Below are positions 48,652 through 54,691 of a stretch of DNA of 54,691 nt, piece by piece. Position 1 is the stretch's first letter. Every line of letters starts with the position of its first letter. Location of the stretch: assembly GCA_030018315.1 (NCBI GenBank), contig JASEGA010000014.1, positions 1 through 54,691 on the forward strand. Direction: 5' to 3'. The DNA is from a bacterium. Lineage in GTDB: Bacteria > Hydrothermota > UBA3073 > JACQXS01 > JAGMCI01. The notes below the pieces were generated by a model, which saw only the letters and a program-made list of their open reading frames with translations, did no database searches and was not told the origin of the DNA. Both the position numbers and the translations under genes were made by a program.

Positions 48652-51600
48652 ATGAGACTTGTAATAAAGATTGTTATCTTACCTATACTGATAGGTGTTT
48701 TCTTTATCCTTGTAAAGAAAGGCTTCATCTTCGAGCGTATAAGACATACAATTATACGCAAATCTTATTATAAGGTGGAAATTGAAAAAATAGATGGCAA
48801 TATATTTACTTGCATTAATTTAAAAGGGGTTAGATATGGGGAAGTTTTTGATGTACCAAATATTTCAATATCCTATACACCGTGGTCTATTATTAGAAGG
48901 AAAATAAAAAGGATTGATATACAGGCACCAATTTTGAAACTCACTGCTACAGGAGAGGGCGGTAGTATTGGTTTGCCTTTTAATATAGACTGCTTTACTT
49001 TAAAAGATGGTAAAGTATTAAATGTTCCATATATCAAAACTATTGAATCTTTTACAGTTGAGGGCTCATTGAAAAAAAGTAAAATAAACCAAATCATACG
49101 TATCACAGATGGTGGAGGTAATTTTGAGGTTCACAATAAAGTAGTTCAGATAAAAAAGATTGAGAGTGTTGTTTCTCTCTCTGATAGTATTGTTTCAATA
49201 GATACCTTTTCAATAAGGACTAAGGATTCAGAAATTAGATTATATGGAAGGAGTATTGCAGAGTCTATAGATATTAGGGCTTTTATTACAAAACTTGATG
49301 TAGAAGAAATTGCTGAAGAGGTAAAAGGAGAAGTGACTGCAGAGCTTCATATAATGAAGGATAAAAATGGCGTCATAGTGAGAGGTAATGTTTACCTTAA
49401 AAAAGGAAAATATAAGGAAAGATTTATTGGAGAACTTGAAACTGATTTAACTATGGTAAATAAAGAATTGGAGATGAAAATAAGAACGTGGAGTATAGGT
49501 GAAACAAGGGTAAATGGTAATATTTACATTGACTTTAAAACAGCTCCATTCTCCTATACTGCTGTACTCAACGGTGAAGACATTGATTTAGTAAAACTGT
49601 ATCCTACTTTAGCTGGGTTACCAGCCAGCTTGGATGGTGAAGTAAAGATTCAAGGTAAAGGTGAAGAATTTTGGTCTAATGTTAGATTATATGGCACTAT
49701 AAGAGATACAAAATTAGAATCAATTGAAACACAATTTAGGCGCACTAAAACAGGAATTGAAATTATTTCACTTAAAGGAATACAAGCTGGTGGTAAAATT
49801 ATAGCTAATGGAAATATTGGACAGGACAGTGTTAGGGTTTCACTTTCAGGTAAAGGAATAGAGGTGGCGATATTTTTGCCCAAAATGGTAGGAAAATCAA
49901 ATTTTGATTTCATAGTAGAAGGGTTAATCAAAAATCCTGGTATATTTGGCACATTTTACATAAAAGATTTTGAGACCGGCATAATAAAGAGTGATTATTT
50001 ATCAGGTAATTTGAGACTTACAAACTTGATTTACCCTGAAGGGGAGGTAGAACTTGATATTGTAAATTTAAATTTATATAAAAATAAATTTGAGACCTGT
50101 AAAGCAACATTTACTGCAACCAAAAGATATGCAAATTATGAGATTGTAGCTCATGGTGAATCCATGGATTTCAAGCTTAAAGGGGATGGAGAAAAAGAAA
50201 AGTTTGTAATTCGTAATTTATCATTTTATTCACCAAAACTGCAAGTTTCAAATTTAGGTAATATTGAGCTTAAATTTAGTCCTAGAGAGACCTACATTGA
50301 AGATTGTGATTTGTTAATAAATGACTCTTTAGTTCAAATAAAGGGGGTAGTAGCAAAAGATAAACTTGACCTTGTAATGGGGGGTAAAAATTTAAATCTT
50401 AACAGTATCTCGGATACTTTAAGTGGAACTGCCAATTTTACCTGTAATATCACCGGAATACCTCAAAACCCTATAATTAATTTAGCTTCTGAGATAACTA
50501 ATTTTTCATATAAAACTATACAAGCTGATAGAGTCATACTATCAGCACTATACCAAGACAAATCCCTTCACATAGAAAAAGGAGAATTTATAAAAGGAGA
50601 AGAGAAAGCTAAAATTTCAGGTATTATCCCAATTACATTCCCAATTCAATTTTTAGATAAACCTATGGATATAGATTTAACATTATCAAAATTTGGTGAA
50701 GAGCTCTTCTATCCGTATCGTAATTTTGCAGAATTAAAAGAAGGTGAAACAAATGGGAAGCTAAAAATTAAAGGAACACTCAAACACCCAGATTTATACG
50801 GAAAATTAAATATGGCGGGTAAAGCTATAGATGCGAGATTCATTGGGACTACACTGGACTTGCCGAGAGCAGAATTGGAGTTTGAAAAAGATAAGATAAA
50901 TATAAGCTCATTTAATGCCAAGACTCCAAATGGGTTCCTTAATCTAAAAGGTAATATCTTACTTCCAGACCAATTAGACCTTAAAGTAAAGGCGCAAAAT
51001 ATTACAATAAAATCTATTGAAGATGTAGATGCAGATGTGACAGCAGATTTTGATATAAATGGGACTGTTAGAAATCCTATACTGCAAGGTAATGTTAAAA
51101 TAGAAGAGGCTGTTGTTACTATGCCATTTGAAAAACCGAAAACAGTTAATTTACAGTATCCAATAGATTATGACTTGACAATAAGTTTTCCCGGTAAATT
51201 ATGGATTAGAAATGCTGAAGCTGATGCAGAAGTTAGTGGTGAAGTTAAAGTTAGAAAAAAAGGAAACGAGTTCTTCCTATCAGGAGATATGGCAGTTAAA
51301 GAAGGTTATTACTATTACCTTGAAAGACCATTTAAGATTGAAAAAGGTGAAATTAAGTTCATAAATTCACCTGAACTTAATCCAAAACTGGAGTTAGCTT
51401 CGTCAACTACAGTTAATTATACAATATTAAAAGATACAATTTCAGTTGATACTTCATGTATAGTAAAACTTAATGTAGGCGGCACTTTACGGGAGCCAAA
51501 ATTTGATATCTCAGCCATACCACCAATGCCGCTCCAGGACATAATGAGTTTATTATCTCTTAATATGACACTGGATGACTTCTTAAAATTAGGAAAGACT

Positions 51601-51924
51601 GAATACCCACAAACTGTCGGTCTTAAGGCGGTATCTTACTACCTATTACGAAAAACTGACTTTTTAAACGATTTAAAGTCTCAAATAGGGGTAGACGCCC
51701 TAAGACTGGAGACAGAATTATTTGGAAAGGAAAGAAAAGCAAGATTTAATGTTGGTAAATATGTCTCAAGAGACCTCTATGTGAGTTGGGTACAAGATAT
51801 ATTTTCTACTTCAAAGTATGAACTAAAAGCAGAGTATAGCCCATGGAAATATGGAGCATTGATAGGGAGGAGGACAGAAGAGGGTGAATTCAAGACAGGG
51901 GTTGAGTTCAAATTCAGATACTAG
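48652..51924 (+). CDS. tamB: TamB-like translocation and assembly module protein
   Basis: 1090 residues. N-terminal anchor MRLVIKIVILPILIGVFFIL, then a very long beta-rich AsmA/TamB body that would bridge the periplasm as a groove for lipids or OM proteins. The C-terminal DUF490 region includes GYYYYLERPFKIEKGEIKF, LREPKFDISAIPPMPLQDIMSLL and ends as a strand-rich tail. The start is set at the ATG at 48652; the frame runs back to a TTG at 48571, but that stretch is the hairpin element. Partner of the BamA/TamA-like gene upstream. Confidence 0.88.
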   Translation: MRLVIKIVILPILIGVFFILVKKGFIFERIRHTIIRKSYYKVEIEKIDGNIFTCINLKGVRYGEVFDVPNISISYTPWSIIRRKIKRIDIQAPILKLTATGEGGSIGLPFNIDCFTLKDGKVLNVPYIKTIESFTVEGSLKKSKINQIIRITDGGGNFEVHNKVVQIKKIESVVSLSDSIVSIDTFSIRTKDSEIRLYGRSIAESIDIRAFITKLDVEEIAEEVKGEVTAELHIMKDKNGVIVRGNVYLKKGKYKERFIGELETDLTMVNKELEMKIRTWSIGETRVNGNIYIDFKTAPFSYTAVLNGEDIDLVKLYPTLAGLPASLDGEVKIQGKGEEFWSNVRLYGTIRDTKLESIETQFRRTKTGIEIISLKGIQAGGKIIANGNIGQDSVRVSLSGKGIEVAIFLPKMVGKSNFDFIVEGLIKNPGIFGTFYIKDFETGIIKSDYLSGNLRLTNLIYPEGEVELDIVNLNLYKNKFETCKATFTATKRYANYEIVAHGESMDFKLKGDGEKEKFVIRNLSFYSPKLQVSNLGNIELKFSPRETYIEDCDLLINDSLVQIKGVVAKDKLDLVMGGKNLNLNSISDTLSGTANFTCNITGIPQNPIINLASEITNFSYKTIQADRVILSALYQDKSLHIEKGEFIKGEEKAKISGIIPITFPIQFLDKPMDIDLTLSKFGEELFYPYRNFAELKEGETNGKLKIKGTLKHPDLYGKLNMAGKAIDARFIGTTLDLPRAELEFEKDKINISSFNAKTPNGFLNLKGNILLPDQLDLKVKAQNITIKSIEDVDADVTADFDINGTVRNPILQGNVKIEEAVVTMPFEKPKTVNLQYPIDYDLTISFPGKLWIRNAEADAEVSGEVKVRKKGNEFFLSGDMAVKEGYYYYLERPFKIEKGEIKFINSPELNPKLELASSTTVNYTILKDTISVDTSCIVKLNVGGTLREPKFDISAIPPMPLQDIMSLLSLNMTLDDFLKLGKTEYPQTVGLKAVSYYLLRKTDFLNDLKSQIGVDALRLETELFGKERKARFNVGKYVSRDLYVSWVQDIFSTSKYELKAEYSPWKYGALIGRRTEEGEFKTGVEFKFRY

Positions 51925-52144
51925 TAAATGCCCTTTGTTAAATCTTATGTAAAAATTGTGCCTATTTACTTACTCTGTCTCAACCCCGTTTCCATTCAGA
52001 ACGAGGTCAATTATGCTTAACTTCATAAGTTATAATGAGTTAGACATAATTTTACACACACTTTTAATAAAGCTCGTTGTTGAGTGGGGTAGTTTTGGGT
52101 CTCCTGACACAGATTTTTCGTCTCAAATGTAGGGATTCCTCTAT

Positions 52145-52178
52145 TGTCATTGCGAGGAGCAAAGCGACGAAGCAATCT
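52145..52178. repeat. TGTCATTGCGAG...GAAGCAATCT element at the 3' end of the exosortase gene
   Basis: A copy of the TGTCATT family. Read on the minus strand it encodes KIASSLCSSQ and then the TGA stop of the exosortase gene. Confidence 0.8.
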
Positions 52179-53226
52179 TGTCTCTAAATATTCTCTTTTT
52201 ATACAACAAAATAATCCACAGAGCGAATGGAATTACTGCCATAATGAGGTCAATAGTGTTCAGGATTGGAGTTGGTATACTTAAGTGACGAGAAAATGCA
52301 TAGCTGAACGGGATGACTATTCTGATGAAGTGCAATATGAAAAGTATGAATAACCCTATAAAAACTACCTTCAATCTTTCTATTCTTTTAAGGCCATGTA
52401 CTGCTAAAACCAATGCCATAAAAGGTACTATGTTAAATGCTATTGATTGTACTCCATGCATTGTTACTTCTTCCCCCCTGTAGCTAAAGATTATTTCTTT
52501 AGGAAGATTTAGTGCATGGTCAAGTCTGAGACCTGCACTACTTATCTTAAATCCTATTAGCCTGAGAAAACTGCCACTTATTTGGACTAAGAACCTTATA
52601 TAATACTTAAGTGCCATAAACCAGACAAATAGGGTAATTGAAGAATAAAACAAGAATTTACCTATAAATAGGAAAATACCTTCCCTAATCTTCTTCTTTG
52701 TAATGTAGTTTATCCACCATATCCACATAGCTATTCCAAAGATAATAAAGAATGCCGGCCATAGGTAGTGGTGTACAATATCAAATGCTTTTGGTCCAAT
52801 CAGCTGCGCCCATGCTAATAGACCAAGCCGAATAATATTCACTGCATAAAGGATAGTAGTCCCTAATATAAGACCTATTCCTTTATTTCTAAGAGTAGTT
52901 GGGTATGCCAGAACACTTGCAAAATATACTACAAGACAAAGTAGATTTGTACATACAGGCCCTATATTTAGAGAGGTTCCGGTATATGTTACAATATTTT
53001 CACTTACCTTAGCATCTATTCTAACCAATTGTAACACTGACCCAAAAGCTCTTGCAGTTGTGGCTGCATAGAACATTAGAGCACGGCTATCCCCATACAA
53101 GCAGTATAAGTAGTAGAGTGGGACTAAAATAATAAAAAAAAGGAGACAAAATTTAAATGTCTCCTTCTCTTTTAATATTTTCTCTTTGATACGGAGTGTA
53201 ATATTATGTAAAGGATGAGCAAGCAT
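52147..53226 (-). CDS. Exosortase/archaeosortase-family protein with a duplicated, non-catalytic second lobe
   Basis: 359-residue polytopic membrane protein. The first lobe (about 22-178) has the transpeptidase-like triad of exosortases: Cys92 in GPVCTNLLC, Arg133 in NIIRL and His152/153 in HHYLWP. The second lobe (about 182-345) repeats the pattern 168 residues later: Y249-x-G251 for Y81-x-G83, Gln260 for Cys92 and Arg302 for Arg133. It thus appears to be a degenerate internal duplication lacking the nucleophile. Exosortases cut and process C-terminal PEP-CTERM-like tails. The upstream gene encodes a protein with such a tail. The last ten residues come from a dispersed repeat. Confidence 0.82.
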   Translation of the reverse strand: MLAHPLHNITLRIKEKILKEKETFKFCLLFFIILVPLYYLYCLYGDSRALMFYAATTARAFGSVLQLVRIDAKVSENIVTYTGTSLNIGPVCTNLLCLVVYFASVLAYPTTLRNKGIGLILGTTILYAVNIIRLGLLAWAQLIGPKAFDIVHHYLWPAFFIIFGIAMWIWWINYITKKKIREGIFLFIGKFLFYSSITLFVWFMALKYYIRFLVQISGSFLRLIGFKISSAGLRLDHALNLPKEIIFSYRGEEVTMHGVQSIAFNIVPFMALVLAVHGLKRIERLKVVFIGLFILFILHFIRIVIPFSYAFSRHLSIPTPILNTIDLIMAVIPFALWIILLYKKRIFRDKIASSLCSSQ

Positions 53227-53564
53227 AATTGGTGTCAGTAGGCTATCCCTATATTTTTATTCTTAGGAATATATATAATACAGCGCATCTCGTTTCCTAA
53301 AATATATCTTTTAACCTTTTATATGTGCGTTTATTACGCTTTATAGCTCTACCCACTACAATTAATTAGTTAAAATATAGGTCAAAATATTGAAATTGGC
53401 AAGTAATTTTTTGCTTTTAGGATACTCCTATAGACTTGTTTGCTCCAGAGTTTATCCACAAGTGACGAAGTAGTATTTACTTGGGAGTGTAAGTCAATAA
53501 GTAGAGTTTTATTACATAAGAAAAATTTATTTCAGATTGCCAAATGGTTACTGTTACTTCTACA
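53227..53564. other. 338-bp gap between surface protein and exosortase genes
   Basis: AT-rich. It holds an inverted repeat TTAGGAA...TTCCTAA (about 53263-53300), a small GCGT/ACGC hairpin near 53330, a single TTATCCACA word near 53452 and GGTGTCAG near 53231, like the RAYT ends. No convincing gene or consensus promoter is seen. Confidence 0.5.
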
Positions 53565-54596
53565 TTATGCTAATGCCTTTCTCTTCCTTAAGTAGATTAT
53601 AGTCACGAAGCAAATTAAAACTACAAATAAGATAAATGCTGGAGCATGAGGAAAGAATGGAACAAGAGCACTCGTAAATGCGACAGAATCGTATGCAGTT
53701 GTTCTAATAGAGTCGCCATTTAGGTAATATACATAGGCTACATGAGCATAACTGCTCGCTACACCATGAAATACATGCACACTGTCATCTGAGTTAGCAC
53801 TGTCAACTGGTGTACCTGCCCTATTTAACTTAAAGAAATAGTCTGACTTACCTTGTGTATCATTAGTAAAGCGCCTGCAAGCCACTTTTACACTATCAGG
53901 CTTTGACCAAATAAGTGTCATCCCCTTAGGATTGCCACAAAGAGTATATAGCTTCTCTTCAGTTGGGTTATAACTTGTATCACCTAAGGCGTCTCCATTT
54001 CTAAATCTCACTTTGTAACCATATTGAGTATTTTCGTTTAACCCACTATCAGTATAAGTGTAAACACCAGTTAGCCAGCCACTTGAAGTCCCACCTCCTC
54101 CATCTGTAATACACTGAAACTGTGAGCCTGTAGAGTCAGCAGTGCTATTAGGTGGCTCTGTCACTGATAGAGTTATTTTAGCAGAGTCGTTTGCGGTTTG
54201 GGTGAATTCGGCATCTGTTGGTGGACCAATAAGGGTGTAACAAGTGTCTTTGTTTGACCAGCTAGTGTCTACATTAGCACTACACGCAGCAGCTACCCAG
54301 ATGAACTGAGTATTTTCTGTTAATTCTGAGAACTTTGCCTTTGTCACTGTATCTACTGTCACATTTGCACCTACTGAGTCTACTTTTGTAGTTGAGTCTT
54401 TCTTGAATATAAAAAAATGTGTCTCATTATCTGAGTTGTCTGTCCATGAGCATCGTATCGTAGCAGTATCCAATGCAGTCATACTAAAGTTTGTAGGCGC
54501 TGCTGGAGCTCCACGTGTCTTAGCAAAAACACTATCCACTTTAACGCCTATAGTGGCTATCATAGCTACTATAACTCCAAAAATACTCTTTCCCAT
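53565..54596 (-). CDS. Exported fibronectin-III-like protein with C-terminal exosortase-type sorting tail
   Basis: 343 residues. Begins MGKSIFGVIVAMIATIG, a signal peptide. The ATG at 54596 is chosen because a strong GGAGG site lies four bases upstream and the ATG at 54614 falls at the predicted transcription start. Three FN3-like beta domains follow (about 25-120, 120-215, 215-305), with repeated LTENTQF/LNENTQY turns. The tail is tripartite: FFPHAP, a hydrophobic span of about 16 residues and a basic end RKRKALA. That matches the logic of PEP-CTERM signals with an unfamiliar motif. Probably the substrate of the adjacent exosortase. Confidence 0.8.
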   Translation of the reverse strand: MGKSIFGVIVAMIATIGVKVDSVFAKTRGAPAAPTNFSMTALDTATIRCSWTDNSDNETHFFIFKKDSTTKVDSVGANVTVDTVTKAKFSELTENTQFIWVAAACSANVDTSWSNKDTCYTLIGPPTDAEFTQTANDSAKITLSVTEPPNSTADSTGSQFQCITDGGGGTSSGWLTGVYTYTDSGLNENTQYGYKVRFRNGDALGDTSYNPTEEKLYTLCGNPKGMTLIWSKPDSVKVACRRFTNDTQGKSDYFFKLNRAGTPVDSANSDDSVHVFHGVASSYAHVAYVYYLNGDSIRTTAYDSVAFTSALVPFFPHAPAFILFVVLICFVTIIYLRKRKALA

Positions 54597-54620
54597 CTTA
54601 CCTCCTTTTTTCATATTTTA

Positions 54621-54649
54621 ATAATATACTTTGTTAAAAAATTTGTCAA
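54621..54649 (-). promoter_or_regulatory. Promoter of the FN3-like gene with upstream AACAAAGC cassette
   Basis: TTGACA (54649-54644) and TATTAT (54626-54621) are 17 nt apart. ATTCAACAAAGC lies 7 nt upstream of CTTGACA, as at rsmD and ribE. The leader is about 18 nt and includes a Shine-Dalgarno site. Confidence 0.7.
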
Positions 54650-54657
54650 GTTTTTTT

Positions 54658-54685
54658 GCTTTGTTGAATAAATATTTTTGGCACC
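54658..54685. repeat. GCTTTGTTGAATAAATATTTTTGGC dispersed sequence
   Basis: TTGTTGAATAAATATTTTTGGC is identical to 32365-32386. Its inverted start, TTATTCAACAAAGC, is the cassette found before rsmD and ribE. Confidence 0.7.
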
Positions 54686-54691
54686 TTTGAT

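Noticed and set aside
52113-53240. Exosortase gene carried between RAYT-like ends
   Set aside because: TGTCAG words occur on both sides but are short, diverged and in the opposite relative orientation to the RAYT ends; chance is likely.
53440-53480. Replication origin from a TTATCCACA DnaA-box word
   Set aside because: Only one perfect box is seen, with near-matches at 31190 and 39530 far away and no dnaA or dnaN gene nearby.

Overview
This is an AT-rich, densely packed bacterial chromosome segment. Short intergenic gaps, a gingipain-like C25 protease with a C-terminal T9SS-type sorting domain, TamA/TamB-like envelope genes and an exosortase point to a diderm of the FCB sphere, most like candidate division WOR-3 (Stahlbacteria-like). 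That placement is inferred from gene content, not from a marker phylogeny.

Layout. Positions 1-78 hold the clipped start of a possible transposase (minus). 283-6625 (+) holds tldD, mnmE, a GT4 glycosyltransferase and a comEC whose metallo-beta-lactamase motif is degenerate. 6617-12539 (-) holds a large secreted C25 protease and an asparagine-synthetase homologue that lacks the glutaminase cysteine. 12997-14536 (+) holds two tandem paralogues of unknown function; a broken third copy lies at 31219-31600. 14768-19500 (+) is an operon of a JAB metalloprotein, purM, a geranylgeranyl-reductase-like flavoprotein, a UbiA prenyltransferase, a TPR protein and a small membrane protein. 19480-29862 (-) is a long housekeeping operon, read alr, DUF1844, panB, thiL, cmk, plsC, ispH, rpsA, ecfT-like, truA, radical SAM, folC. 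30187-30942 (-) is another radical SAM gene. 31675-35938 (+) holds rsmD, then ribE-ribBA-ribH-nusB and a phosphoesterase. 35960-41061 (+) is an uncharacterised four-gene membrane module, split by a REP-associated tyrosine transposase (RAYT) element, a frameshifted lipoprotein gene and an orphan sorting-domain fragment. 41178-51924 (+) holds a UvrD-type helicase-nuclease, a beta-propeller protein, a SpoIID-like lipoprotein, a BamA/TamA protein and a TamB, with tRNA-Leu(CAG) on the minus strand. 52147-54596 (-) holds a fibronectin-III-like surface protein with a C-terminal sorting signal, followed by an exosortase.

How it works together. Several genes concern building and decorating the envelope: OM assembly (TamA/BamA, TamB), T9SS-like export (C25 protease) and exosortase sorting (the FN3-like protein). 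The minus-strand operon links cell wall (alr), cofactors (panB, thiL, folC), lipid and isoprenoid synthesis (plsC, ispH) and translation (rpsA, truA). Promoter-proximal genes tend to have a -35/-10 pair ending only 6-15 nt before the start codon, which implies leaderless or very short-leader mRNAs. Several genes elsewhere, some of them operon-internal, have strong Shine-Dalgarno sites.

The most unusual layer is a dense population of short palindromic repeats of several families. Some lie between genes, but several are translated in frame inside genes, and one supplies the stop codon and last residues of the exosortase. The strongest candidates for undescribed biology are the two-lobed exosortase with its adjacent putative substrate, the four-gene membrane module, the tandem unknown paralogues, and the structured TGCA hairpin elements.
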